From: Catenulispora pinistramenti
GTDB taxonomy: Bacteria; Actinomycetota; Actinomycetes; Streptomycetales; Catenulisporaceae
DNA: 57,799 nt
Direction of reading: 5' to 3'
Assembly: GCF_018274385.1 (NCBI RefSeq)
Contig: NZ_JAAFYZ010000045.1
Coordinates: forward strand, 1 to 57,799
Part shown: positions 34,072 through 42,842 of the stretch, one piece after another
Layout: each line of letters opens with the position of its first letter
Numbering within the stretch: the stretch's first letter is position 1
The notes under the pieces: generated by a model
What the model saw: the letters and a program-made list of their open reading frames with translations, nothing else
Database searches by the model: none
What the model was told of the DNA's origin: nothing
Translations under genes and position numbers: made by a program

Positions 34072-35385
34072 CTACCGTGCCAGCTCTGTGGCGTTCTCCT
34101 GAGCCACAGCTTCCTCTCCGTCCCGGGGACCGGCGATCTCCGTCGGCAATGCGGGCGCCGGCTGCGCTTCGTCGACTGGACCACCTGGTGCCGGCTGCGG
34201 ACGAGGAATACGGCGCGGGCCGAGTATCCGCATCATCGGCGTTTCCACGAACCGGTACAGCAGCCAAGCCAGGAAAATAGAAACGCCGAGGAAGAATACG
34301 ACGACGAGTAGTCCCTTGCCGGCGCCCCACCCGTGGCCGTTGTCGCGGTGCAGCCACCGCAGCGTGTTCTCGATGAAGGCGACATGGACCATGTAGAAGG
34401 CGAAAGATATCTCGCCGAGCCACACCAGGGGGCGCCAGCGCCATGGTGACCACGCCCCGGTGATGTCCGCCTGCGCGGCGCCCGCGATGAACAGGGCGAA
34501 GGCCAGTGGAAGGTCCGCGGACCACCAGTCCGGCGGGATCGACAGAGGGAACCACGGGATGCCGCGAGTGCCGCCGTAGATGGCGATGATGACTGCCGTC
34601 CCGACCCACAGACCCGGGCCGCGCCACTGGCGGCGCACGACGAGCTCGCCGATGACCACGCCGAGCCAGAACTCCAGGCTCCGCACAGGCGGGAACTGGT
34701 AGTTGAGCCACCCGGACCACGGGTCGTTGTAGTGCCCGGACCACAGATAGGCGATGTGGATGCCTGCGTACAGGGCACCCGCGGCTAGGTACAAAGACCA
34801 CACCGGCATCCGGCGGACCAGCGGGAGCACCAACGGGAAGCAGAGGTAGAAGAAGGCTTCACAGCCCAGAGACCAGCTCACGCTGTTGATGCTGTAGGGA
34901 ATGCCGTTGTAGTTGATCCAGGGGTGGATCAGGAAGAGGTTGCTGAAGGCCGCTTCCCCCGTCACCTGATCGCCCCATGCGAACATCAGTGCTATGACGA
35001 TCGCCCATGTGACCACATGGTTCGGGTAGATCTTGGCGATGCGGCGCCGCCAGAACCGGACCGCGGTGTCGCCGCTCCTGGCCGACCAGACCAGGACGAA
35101 CCCACTGAGTACGAAGAAAAAGGACACGCCTGTTTGGCCGTAGCCGAATATGTAGTCCCAGTCGTGGTGCACCCGGACGTTCTTGATCACGTTGAGGGTG
35201 CCTATGTGGTACCCGAAGACCAGGAACGCCGCCAGCCAGCGCATGCCGGTCAGCGAGGGCAGCTTGGTGGCCGTCTTGTTCTTCGGCGGCGCGGCGGACG
35301 CCGGGGTTGGGGCTGCGGAGGATGCGAGACCCGGAACGGCTGAATCGGTCGCGACCGTGTAGGACGGCGGCGGCGAGGCGGGCAT
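34072..35385 (-). CDS. acyltransferase family 3 membrane protein (copy 2)
   Basis: A 437-residue polytopic protein of the same superfamily as copy 1: PSLTGMRWLAAFLVFGYHIGT with the conserved Arg and His, FFFVLSGFVLVWSARSG, RRRIAKIYPNH, then about nine helices and a hydrophilic Pro/Glu-rich C-terminal tail (from about residue 390). The ATG at 35385 has AGGGGGAC directly upstream. Likely O-acylation of an exported glycan. Not close in sequence to copy 1. No partner gene overlaps it. Confidence 0.83.
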   Translation of the reverse strand: MPASPPPSYTVATDSAVPGLASSAAPTPASAAPPKNKTATKLPSLTGMRWLAAFLVFGYHIGTLNVIKNVRVHHDWDYIFGYGQTGVSFFFVLSGFVLVWSARSGDTAVRFWRRRIAKIYPNHVVTWAIVIALMFAWGDQVTGEAAFSNLFLIHPWINYNGIPYSINSVSWSLGCEAFFYLCFPLVLPLVRRMPVWSLYLAAGALYAGIHIAYLWSGHYNDPWSGWLNYQFPPVRSLEFWLGVVIGELVVRRQWRGPGLWVGTAVIIAIYGGTRGIPWFPLSIPPDWWSADLPLAFALFIAGAAQADITGAWSPWRWRPLVWLGEISFAFYMVHVAFIENTLRWLHRDNGHGWGAGKGLLVVVFFLGVSIFLAWLLYRFVETPMMRILGPRRIPRPQPAPGGPVDEAQPAPALPTEIAGPRDGEEAVAQENATELAR

Positions 35386-35433
35386 GGTCCCCCTGAACGA
35401 TACGGTCGGTTGCTGATGGTGATTCGGGGCCGG

Positions 35434-35766
35434 TCAGGGCTGGATGCGGCGGTTCGCCATCTCTAAAGCGGCGGTTGCCACCGGTGTGGAGTAGTCCGAG
35501 TCATTAGACGGTGACTGCGTCGGGTCCCAGAGGCCGGCGCCCCTCTGCTCAAGGGGAGCGAATGTCCAGCCCTCGTTGAGCACCGTCCGCTCCGAGAGGG
35601 CCGAGTGCCGGAACCGGTCGTTCGCACCGCGCTCCGCACACGACGCGCGGTGCTCATCGGCGGCGAGGATCGTGTTCAAGCAGCCGGTTACTGCCACCGA
35701 AAGCGTTGGCGTTTCGACGCCCATGCCCCGGTTCGCTGCGTTCGCCATGGGTGCGAACCCCCTCAT
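35434..35766 (-). pseudogene. hypothetical 110-codon frame, possible gene remnant
   Basis: A frame starting MRGFAPMANAANRGMG and ending ALEMANRRIQP, not recognised. It has no ribosome site, lower GC at third positions than its neighbours and no clear fold or signal. Other frames just upstream (to about 35980) carry short stretches that look like secreted-protein starts, so this may be the rest of a decayed gene. It could also be non-coding. The stretch 35767-36016 holds nothing else. Confidence 0.3.
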
Positions 35767-36016
35767 TCGCCGAGCGTGCCAGCTTGCTCATGGTCTCGTG
35801 GACTGCGGATTCCGGATCCGAGCGAGCAGCGAGACCCCTGGTAGCGACTTCACCGGAAGGCATCGCTCGGCGGCGATCGTCGCCGACGATATCACGCTGG
35901 CCACAGGCGCTACGGCGTCTGAGCCACCTCTGACAGAGCTCGTACGGTGCCGGCCGCCGCCGGTCATGGCAGGATGTTCCATCTGGTCGATTACTGCCGT
36001 CAGGTGTGTCGAAGGC

Positions 36017-37051
36017 TTAGATCGTCCCGTTCTCCACCGCTGTGACGATCCACGGGATGACCTCGTCGAGCATGTCCTCCAGCGAGGTGCCGGCCTCGAA
36101 TCCCAGGACTCGCTCGGCCTTCTCGGTCGAGGGCACCCGGCGCTGCACGTCGTACTCGAACGGGTCGTCGGAGACCAGGGTCAGCGGGACGCCCGGGCCC
36201 TTGATCTTGTGCCAGATCGCCTCGGCGAGCTGGCGCACCGAGTGCCCGGCCGGGGTGGACAGGTTGAAGTCGTCGTTCAGCGCGTCCGGGTGCGCCATCG
36301 CGGTCACGATGCCGCGCGCCAGGTCGCCGCCGTAGGTGTAGTGCCGCACCTGCTCGCCGGTGCCCAGGATGTGCAGCGGGTCCTGGCCCTTGACGATCTT
36401 CTGCACCAGGTCCGGCACCACGTGGCTCATCGCCAGCTTGACGTTGCCGGACAGGATCTCCTCATCGCCCAGCGCCCGGGACTCGCCGATGCCCACGCAG
36501 TTGAACGGCCGGACGATCGTGTACGGCAGCTTGTACTGATCCCACGCCGCGCGCGCGAAGTACTCCACGGCCAGCTTCTGGAAACCGTAGGAGGACAGCG
36601 GCGGCGGCACCTGGCGCTCCGAGCCCTCCACCGACGGCCACACCTCGGTGGACTCGAAGACCATCGAGGAGGACATGTACGTGACCTTCTTCAGCCGGCC
36701 CGCACCGCCGTCGTGCGCCTTGATCGCGGCATCGCAGGACGAGGCGATGATCCGCTCGTTGCTGGCCAGCAGGTCGTAGGCGTAGGTGTGGAAGTAGGAG
36801 ATGCCGCCGATCAGGGCCGCGCCGGCGATGAAGTGGTCGCAGTCGCCGAGCAGGTCGACCATCAGGTCGGTGTCCCGGACGTCGCCCTCGTGGAACTGGT
36901 AGTCCGGGTGGTCGTCGTAGGACTTCACGATCTTGCCGTACTTGGAGTAGTTGTCGATGCCGACGACCGTGTAGCCGCGCGAGAGCAGTTCCTCCACGAC
37001 ATAGCCGCCGATGAAGCCGGCCGAGCCGGAGACGAGGACTTTCTCAGACAT
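36017..37051 (-). CDS. NAD-dependent sugar epimerase/dehydratase (extended SDR)
   Basis: A 344-residue nucleotide-sugar enzyme: VLVSGSAGFIGGYVVEELLS (NAD motif at residues 9-15), YMSSSMVFEST, YGFQK at 155-159 (Tyr155, Lys159), VRPFNCVGIGE and HYTYGGDLARGI. The family changes UDP- or GDP-sugars at C4 or C5; the exact one is not clear. The ATG at 37051 has AGGAAG 9 bases upstream and overlaps the GT2 stop by 8 bases. Being in one transcript with a UDP-sugar dehydrogenase, it may act on a UDP-uronate. Confidence 0.82.
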   Translation of the reverse strand: MSEKVLVSGSAGFIGGYVVEELLSRGYTVVGIDNYSKYGKIVKSYDDHPDYQFHEGDVRDTDLMVDLLGDCDHFIAGAALIGGISYFHTYAYDLLASNERIIASSCDAAIKAHDGGAGRLKKVTYMSSSMVFESTEVWPSVEGSERQVPPPLSSYGFQKLAVEYFARAAWDQYKLPYTIVRPFNCVGIGESRALGDEEILSGNVKLAMSHVVPDLVQKIVKGQDPLHILGTGEQVRHYTYGGDLARGIVTAMAHPDALNDDFNLSTPAGHSVRQLAEAIWHKIKGPGVPLTLVSDDPFEYDVQRRVPSTEKAERVLGFEAGTSLEDMLDEVIPWIVTAVENGTI

Positions 37052-37955
37052 GGGTATCGCTTCCTGTGTTTCTGCGCAGCGCGGTCGGCGCGGTTCGGTC
37101 ATCTTTTCGAGGCTCGGCTCGGGAGTCGGCGCGGGCTCCGGCGGGAGTCTCCGTGCGGGCGTCCGCGTGGACGTCGGTGTCGACGTCGGGGGCGGCCGGT
37201 TGCGGCTCGCTCTTGGCCCGCAGCTGCTCCAAGGTCAGCGGCGGCCCGAAGGCGAAGCGGTACCAGCGCAGGTACTTCGGCAGCCACTTGCGCAGCTGGA
37301 AGTTGGAGTCGCCCTGGGTGCGGTCCAGCCAGATGGTCGGGATCTCGGCGACCGGGCGGCGCAGCCGGCGGGCCTTGGCGGCCAGCTCGATCCCGATCTC
37401 GAAGCCGTCGCGGGAGTCGATGCCGACCTCCCGGACGAACTCGGTGGAGTAGGCCTTGAAGGAGTTGGTCGCGTCCCGGGTGCCGACCCGGGCGAACCAG
37501 GCCAGCGTGCGCCCGGCGGTCTGCGACATCAGGCCCTTGAACAGCGGTCCGCCGACCTGCTGGCCGCCGGCCATGTAGCGGGAGGCCGCGGCCACCGCCA
37601 CACCCCGCTCGACCAGCCGGGCCAGCTCGTCGATCTGCCGCGGGTCGTCGCAGCCGTCGGCCATGGTGACCACCGCGGCCGGGCTGGCCGCGTGGTCGAT
37701 GCCGAACCGGATGGCGTTGGCCGGGCCCCGGCCGTAGGTGTTGACCAGGGCTTTGAGTCGGGGCTCGGTGACCGCGTACTTCTCTATCACCGGCACCGTG
37801 CTGTCCTCGGGGGTGTCCACCACGACCAGCACCTCGCACGGCAGCGAGACCGACTCGAAGATCCGGTCCAGGACCGGGAGCACGTGCTCGCCCTCGTTGT
37901 ACGCCGGGATGATGACCGAGACCTTGGGCCTGGTCGCGTCGACGGGTGCCGTCAT
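37044..37955 (-). CDS. GT2 glycosyltransferase, variant active site
   Basis: A 303-residue enzyme: VSVIIPAYNEGEHVLPVLDRI, VVVDTPEDST, NTYGRGPANAIRFGID, and MADGCDDPRQID in the place of the usual DADGQHDP, then SRYMAGGQQVGG, DATNSFKAYS and IPTIWLDRTQGDSNFQLRKW. The changed metal site (ADGCDD) is seen in some polyprenyl-phosphate-glucose type enzymes. The C-terminal ~55 residues are hydrophilic, Ala/Arg/Asp rich and probably disordered. ATG 37955 overlaps the dehydrogenase stop (ATGA). Confidence 0.82.
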   Translation of the reverse strand: MTAPVDATRPKVSVIIPAYNEGEHVLPVLDRIFESVSLPCEVLVVVDTPEDSTVPVIEKYAVTEPRLKALVNTYGRGPANAIRFGIDHAASPAAVVTMADGCDDPRQIDELARLVERGVAVAAASRYMAGGQQVGGPLFKGLMSQTAGRTLAWFARVGTRDATNSFKAYSTEFVREVGIDSRDGFEIGIELAAKARRLRRPVAEIPTIWLDRTQGDSNFQLRKWLPKYLRWYRFAFGPPLTLEQLRAKSEPQPAAPDVDTDVHADARTETPAGARADSRAEPRKDDRTAPTALRRNTGSDTHV

Positions 37956-39163
37956 ACCCGGACCCCGTCGCCGAAGACGTTCCAGATATCGGCCACCGGC
38001 ACCGGCGCCTTCAGCCCCCGGTACTGCTCGTGGGGCGCGCCGACGATCAGCAGGTCCGCCTTCTCCAGCACCTCCTCCAGGCTCACCAGCGAGGGGTCGG
38101 TGGTGACCAGGGGGTCGGTGCACAGCACCTCGGCGGCCTTGAACTTCAGGATCCGCTTGAGCTTGTAGGACAGCGAGGAGCGGGTGTCGTCCGAGCCGCC
38201 CTTGAACGCCATCCCGAGGATCCCGACCGTCATGTTCTTCAGGTCGTACTGGGAGTCCAGCCGGTCCACCACGTACAGCGGCAGGCCCTCGTTGGTGGTC
38301 ATCGCCGCGTAGCCGAGGGTGAAGTTGTTGTTGTGGAACGCGGCCAGCTGCATGGCGTCCTTGAACAGGCACGGCCCGGCGGCGAACCCGGCCCCGGGCA
38401 TGTCGTCGGCGCGCGGGTAGTCCTGCGTCAGCCCGGCCCGGATCCGCTCGAAGTCCAGGCCGCGGTCGTTGGCCATCATGTAGAACTGGTTCACCGCGGC
38501 GAACTTGATGTAGCGCCAGGTGTTGGTGAACAGCTTGGCCAGCTCGGCCTCTTCCGGGCTCAGGTGCACGATCTTCTCGGTGAGCCGGCGGAACAGCGCC
38601 TCCGCACGCTGCTGCGCCTGCTCCGTGCGGCCGGAGACGATCTGCGGCAGCTCGAACAGCTCGGTCATGGCCTTGCCCTCGGCGATCCGCTCGGGGCAGA
38701 AGGCCACGTCGACGTCCACACCCAGCCGCGCGATCATCCGCTCGACCAGCTCGGTGACCCCCGGGTACACCGTCGAGCGCAGTATCAACAGCTGGCCGTC
38801 CCGGAAGTGCGGCGCGCAGGTCTCCAGCGCCCGCGGGATCGCGGTCTGGTCCGGGTTCAGGTGCTCGTCCACCGGGGTGCCGATGACCACGATGACGTGC
38901 TCGCACCGGGCCACCACCGCCGGGTCGGTCGAGGCGGTCAGCCGGCCGGCGGCCACCACGCGCTCGATGACCGGGGCCGCCCCTGGTTCGTCGAACGGCA
39001 GCCGTGCGGAGTTCACCGCCTCGACCGCCTCAGCGCTGACGTCGTAGACGGTGACCGTGGCCCCGCGATCGGCGAGCGCGATGGCCAGTGGCAGGCCGAC
39101 ATGGCCGCCTCCGCCGATCACCACGACATCGTGATCGAACGGGCTGTTCGCCTCAAACGGCAT
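37952..39163 (-). CDS. UDP-glucose/UDP-N-acetylmannosamine 6-dehydrogenase family
   Basis: A 403-residue two-step NAD dehydrogenase that makes a UDP-uronate. Seen: VVVIGGGGHVGLPLAIALAD (residues 13-32), LRSTVYPGVTE, FCPERIAEGKA, LFTNTWRYIKFA with Asn214, and GAGFAAGPCLFKDA with catalytic Cys265, then GMAFKGGSDDTRSS. The FCPERIAEGKA and GPCLFKD forms are closer to the WecC/WbpA group than to glucose dehydrogenase. Start ATG 39163 with GGTGGGG upstream; a GTG at 39169 is possible. It leads a coupled run with the GT2 and epimerase genes. Confidence 0.88.
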   Translation of the reverse strand: MPFEANSPFDHDVVVIGGGGHVGLPLAIALADRGATVTVYDVSAEAVEAVNSARLPFDEPGAAPVIERVVAAGRLTASTDPAVVARCEHVIVVIGTPVDEHLNPDQTAIPRALETCAPHFRDGQLLILRSTVYPGVTELVERMIARLGVDVDVAFCPERIAEGKAMTELFELPQIVSGRTEQAQQRAEALFRRLTEKIVHLSPEEAELAKLFTNTWRYIKFAAVNQFYMMANDRGLDFERIRAGLTQDYPRADDMPGAGFAAGPCLFKDAMQLAAFHNNNFTLGYAAMTTNEGLPLYVVDRLDSQYDLKNMTVGILGMAFKGGSDDTRSSLSYKLKRILKFKAAEVLCTDPLVTTDPSLVSLEEVLEKADLLIVGAPHEQYRGLKAPVPVADIWNVFGDGVRV

Positions 39164-39332
39164 GAACACCCCACCATTCCTGTTTTCTATTCCGGCTTCC
39201 GCACTTTATAACGAGGGACGCGGTCGACGGGCTCCGATGCGACACCGTTACGCAGGTCTTGGGCACACGCCGCCGGAGCGGACCCGCGGATGGCCGCCCC
39301 CGGCGGCCGTCCCACCGGGGGCGGACCGGCCT
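39164..39332. other. intergenic region, promoter side of dehydrogenase operon
   Basis: Contains an AT-rich stretch (about 39180-39210, minus strand TTATAAAGT and AATAGAAAA) suited to a promoter for the minus-strand operon. A GC-rich dyad (GGCCGCCCCCGGCGGCC, 39291-39307) is near the MITE-like element. No gene. Confidence 0.45.
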
Positions 39333-39528
39333 CTAGATGATTGATTCCTGGGGGTTCCGGCTAGCAGGACCGCCAGCTGACAAGCGAACTTGCGAAACGG
39401 CTCAGCAGCAAGCATGGGCGACCCGGACGGCCTCCCTCAGCCTGGTTGGCTTCGGGTGGCCGGCCGGGGCGGCCAGGCGCCGCTGATCAGTCGTTTCGCG
39501 CCGGTACCCCCAGGAATCGATCATCTAG
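39333..39528. mobile_element. 196-bp MITE-like element with 29-bp terminal inverted repeats
   Basis: 39333-39361 and 39500-39528 are inverted copies of each other with 2 mismatches in 29. Each end reads CTAG then ATGATYGATTCCTGGGGG. CTAG on both sides could be a 4-bp target duplication of the YTAR type used by IS5-group elements. The 138-bp centre has no gene but contains a further shorter inverted match (GCGAAACG/CGTTTCGC). The right end supplies the stop codon TAG of the AftB-like gene. Alternatively it is only a long terminator hairpin. Confidence 0.55.
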
Positions 39529-41303
39529 TGCGCCGCCGGGCAGAACTGTTTGACGGCGGCGGCCGGGTCGTCGGGCAGGCGCATGCTGTTACGGGACAGG
39601 GAGCCGGTCAGGTTGTCGAAGAAGCGCCCCGCGGTCATCGGTTGCCGGACCGAGTCCAGCAGGTCCTTGATTCCCCCGCACTTCAGAGCCTGCCGGGCCG
39701 CGGCGATCATTTGCGGGGTCGCGTCCGGGTCGTAGGGCAGCGCGTCGACCGCCGCCGGGTCGCCGTAGTCGGCGAGCACCCAGGCCAGCGGCAGCATCTT
39801 CTCGTGGCCGGCCCGGACCCGGTCGGCCATCTCCAGGTGGCCGCTGAGCGGGCTGGTGAGCCCGTAGACGTCGATCACGTCGCCGTCGTCGAGCGGCAGC
39901 ACCGTGGCCACCATCCCCATGTTCTCGGCGAACATCGCGATCCGGCCCGGCTTGTCGGCGGCCAGCGCGACCGTCATCAGACCCTTCGGGGTGCTGAAGA
40001 CCAGCTCGCGGCGGCCGGAGGCCAGGGCCTTGGAGACCGCCTTCTGCCAGTCGGTGCCCTTCACCCGCTTGGCGCCGCTGAGCGGATGCGGGTCGTGGAA
40101 GGCCGCGACCTCGTAGCTGCGCTCGTTGACCACGCCGTAGGCGCCGGCGTTGGTGTTCTCGTACGGCGTGCGGCCCTTCACGGCGCTGCCGGCCGCCCAC
40201 ACCGCCACCGCGGCCGCCAGCACCCCGCCGACCCTGGTCAGCGGCAGCAGCATGACCGGGCACAGCGCGACGAAGGTGGCCGGCAGCATCATCCGGGCGT
40301 GCATGTAGTCGCCGCCGACGTGCACGACGTAGACCACCATGATCGCCGCGGCGGCCAGCGGGGCGGCCACCAGGACCACGGTCCGGCGGTCGTACCCCTG
40401 CTTGCCGAACATGTAGCCCACGGCCAGGGTCAGCAACAGCATCGGCAGCCACAGCGCGTAGGTGGAGAGGTAGTCGTTCAGGTAGGTCGCGCCGCGGCCC
40501 CAGTCCGAGTTGGCGGCCTCCTTGGCCAGCCCCGGCATGGGGACCAGGATCCCGTAGTAGCCGGCGCGGAACACCTCGTACACCGCCGGCACCGCGGCGG
40601 TCGCGGCCACGGCCAGCAGCGCGTCCTTGCGGCGCGGCCGGGCCAGCAGCCAGGTGGCCACCAGGAAGACCGCCGTCACGATCGCGAAGTCCGGCCGGAC
40701 GAGCTCGCCGAGGCCGAACAGCGCGGTGGTGGCGAACAGCCGCCGGCGCCGGACGTCCGGGCCGAGTCCGACCAGCGCGGTCCACGACGCCCCGAGCCAG
40801 AAGAACCCGAGCCCGGTCTCCAGCCCGGAAGTGCCGAAGTCCCAGAAGGCGTCGACCCCGACGATCACCAGGACGCCGGCCGGGACCAGGATCGGGCCGG
40901 TGGCGCGGCCCTGGTGGAAACGGGCCGCGCCGGCCGCGGCCAGTCCGACGCCGAGCACCGCGAACACGCCGCCGGCCAGGGTCGCCGCGTGCTCCAGACC
41001 GATCGGCAGCAGGCCCAGGACCACCAGGCACCAGCCCCACAGGACGCTGGTGTTCACCTCGTCCCGCTCGAACGGCGTGAAGTTCGGGCCGTGCCCGGCC
41101 AGCGTCTCGTGGGCCTGCCGGACGGCTATCAGGCCGTCGTCGCTCATCCAGCGCCGTTGGTAGACCAGCGCGGCGAAGACCAGGGTCGGGACGACGACCG
41201 AGGCGATCGCTATCGCTCCGCGTGTACCGGTGTTCCCGAGCCGGGAACGCAGGGCGCCGAGAGTGGACGACGACTCCGGCGTCTCGAGAACCGCGCTAGT
41301 CAT
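39525..41303 (-). CDS. AftB-like terminal arabinofuranosyltransferase
   Basis: A 592-residue GT-C protein with about ten helices and a C-terminal external domain (from about residue 380). Signatures of the AftB/ZomB family: QRRWMSDDGLIAVRQAHETL after the first helix (Asp55/Asp56), VGVDAFWDFGTSGLETGLGF and HVGGDYMHARMMLPATFVAL. AftB transfers terminal beta-1,2-arabinofuranose from decaprenyl-phospho-arabinose outside the membrane. ATG 41303, with GAAGGG about 10 bases upstream. The stop TAG is in the CTAG at the edge of the MITE-like element. Fits with the UbiA gene immediately upstream. Confidence 0.75.
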   Translation of the reverse strand: MTSAVLETPESSSTLGALRSRLGNTGTRGAIAIASVVVPTLVFAALVYQRRWMSDDGLIAVRQAHETLAGHGPNFTPFERDEVNTSVLWGWCLVVLGLLPIGLEHAATLAGGVFAVLGVGLAAAGAARFHQGRATGPILVPAGVLVIVGVDAFWDFGTSGLETGLGFFWLGASWTALVGLGPDVRRRRLFATTALFGLGELVRPDFAIVTAVFLVATWLLARPRRKDALLAVAATAAVPAVYEVFRAGYYGILVPMPGLAKEAANSDWGRGATYLNDYLSTYALWLPMLLLTLAVGYMFGKQGYDRRTVVLVAAPLAAAAIMVVYVVHVGGDYMHARMMLPATFVALCPVMLLPLTRVGGVLAAAVAVWAAGSAVKGRTPYENTNAGAYGVVNERSYEVAAFHDPHPLSGAKRVKGTDWQKAVSKALASGRRELVFSTPKGLMTVALAADKPGRIAMFAENMGMVATVLPLDDGDVIDVYGLTSPLSGHLEMADRVRAGHEKMLPLAWVLADYGDPAAVDALPYDPDATPQMIAAARQALKCGGIKDLLDSVRQPMTAGRFFDNLTGSLSRNSMRLPDDPAAAVKQFCPAAH

Positions 41304-41469
41304 GCCAGCCGTGCCCTTCTGGTGTTGTCGAACGCCGGTGCACGCGGCGGCCGCCGAAGGGCAGTGTGCCTTCGACGGCCAGTCCGGCTCTGGGCGGACG
41401 ATGAGGTTGTCGTCGTGCACTGTTGCTATGTGGGGCGGCAGTAAGAATGTGACGCTGTCGACGCCGCGT

Positions 41470-42645
41470 TCAGTGGCTGCCGATCAGGAGCACGCCGGTG
41501 GCGAAGACGACGAGCCACACGACGCTGATCGCCATGATGACACGGTCCTTCAGGACGACGTCCTCCGGCTCCCCGGCCTTGCCGCTGTCGACGAACATCG
41601 AGTAGCGCAGGAAGATGAAGACCCAGGGGATGACCGAGATCTCCAGCCACGGCTTGGCCGACTTGTGGTGCGGGGCGCTGGAGGCGAGCTGGAAGGCCCA
41701 CATCGAGTAGGTGATCATGGCGACCGTGGCGGCGGCCTGCCAGACGAACCGCAGGTACGTCTGCGAGTACTCCTTCAGCGACTTGCGGGAGGCGGCGGCC
41801 TCCTCGCCCATCAGCACCATCTCGGAGTAGCGCTTACCGGCCACCATGAACAGCGAACCGAACCCGGTCGTCAGCAGGAACCACTGCGACAGCTCCAGGT
41901 TCGCCGCCACCCCGCCGACGATGGCCCGCAGCAGGAAGCCCGAGGCCACCATCGCCAGGTCCAACACCGGCACGTGCTTGAACCACAGTGAGTACACGAT
42001 GTGCAACGCCATGTACACGGCGACCACGAACACCGTGGTCCAGTTGGCCAGCGCGGCCACGCCCAGACCGAGCAGACCGGACACCACGCCGGCGACCAGG
42101 GCCACCGGAATCGGTATCCAGCCGGCGGCGATCGGGCGGAAACGCTTCTTGGGGTGACGACGGTCGGACTCCACGTCCATCACGTCGTTCACGTAGTAGA
42201 TACAGGAGGCGGCGAAGCAGAACGCGACGAAGGCGATCGCGGAGGTGCGCAGCACGTCGGCGTGGCCGAGCTTGGCCGCCGACAGCGGCGCGGCCAGCAC
42301 CAGCACGTTCTTGACCCACTGCCGCGGCCGCGCGCCCAGTACCAGCGCGATCGGCAGGGCGGGGCGCTTGCGCAGGTCGGGCGGGAAGCCGGCGGGGTTC
42401 TCCGGCTCGGTCTCAGCTCGCGGGCCGGGCACCTTGGCGGTCTCGTCAGGTATTTCTACGGCGGGCTCGCTGTTTGCGGGCCGGAAGGTAGACGGAAGAC
42501 TCACCTGGGTCAAGGTACCGGAATCGCCACCTCGGTGTTTGGGCGTATGAGGTTTCGCGAAGGCGTATGCGGCGAGGGCGCTTTGCGGGATCTGCTGTAC
42601 GGCTTCGGTGTCGCCGCCAGTCGAATGCGTTGAACGCTGCGCCAC
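41470..42645 (-). CDS. decaprenyl-phosphate phosphoribosyltransferase (UbiA family)
   Basis: A 391-residue protein: a hydrophilic extension of about 95 residues, then a UbiA-type membrane enzyme with about nine helices. ARPRQWVKNVLVLAAPLSA and NDVMDVESDRRHPKKRFRP (Asn153, Asp154, Asp157, Asp161; NDxxDxxxD) are characteristic of the Rv3806c-type enzyme that joins decaprenyl phosphate with PRPP to give the precursor of decaprenyl-phospho-arabinose. The GTG at 42645 has no ribosome site but a TATCGT 9 bases upstream. An in-frame GTG at residue 48 would shorten the unusual N-terminus. The DprE1/DprE2 epimerase genes are not in the window. Confidence 0.85.
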   Translation of the reverse strand: MAQRSTHSTGGDTEAVQQIPQSALAAYAFAKPHTPKHRGGDSGTLTQVSLPSTFRPANSEPAVEIPDETAKVPGPRAETEPENPAGFPPDLRKRPALPIALVLGARPRQWVKNVLVLAAPLSAAKLGHADVLRTSAIAFVAFCFAASCIYYVNDVMDVESDRRHPKKRFRPIAAGWIPIPVALVAGVVSGLLGLGVAALANWTTVFVVAVYMALHIVYSLWFKHVPVLDLAMVASGFLLRAIVGGVAANLELSQWFLLTTGFGSLFMVAGKRYSEMVLMGEEAAASRKSLKEYSQTYLRFVWQAAATVAMITYSMWAFQLASSAPHHKSAKPWLEISVIPWVFIFLRYSMFVDSGKAGEPEDVVLKDRVIMAISVVWLVVFATGVLLIGSH

Positions 42646-42654
42646 CTCGTGCTG

Positions 42655-42660
42655 ACGATA
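42655..42660 (-). promoter_or_regulatory. -10-like hexamer before UbiA gene
   Basis: TATCGT on the minus strand, 9 bases before the GTG at 42645. It fits the leaderless pattern less exactly than at rfbA/rfbB. The region 42661-42842 is the divergent promoter zone shared with the next gene. Confidence 0.3.
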
Positions 42661-42842
42661 AGCGACTGATGTCGGTGGACTCGTGGAGTTCTGTGCGGAC
42701 GGCGTGCGCGGGCCGACCGGAAAATTCTCACGAATGGTTCCCGGCTTGCTACCATGCGGCGACTTTGATGTTTCTGGCCCCCGGACGTGTCACCGGTTCC
42801 GTACCGGACCGTGCGGGCGCGGGTGGGTGAGGGGCTTTCAGA

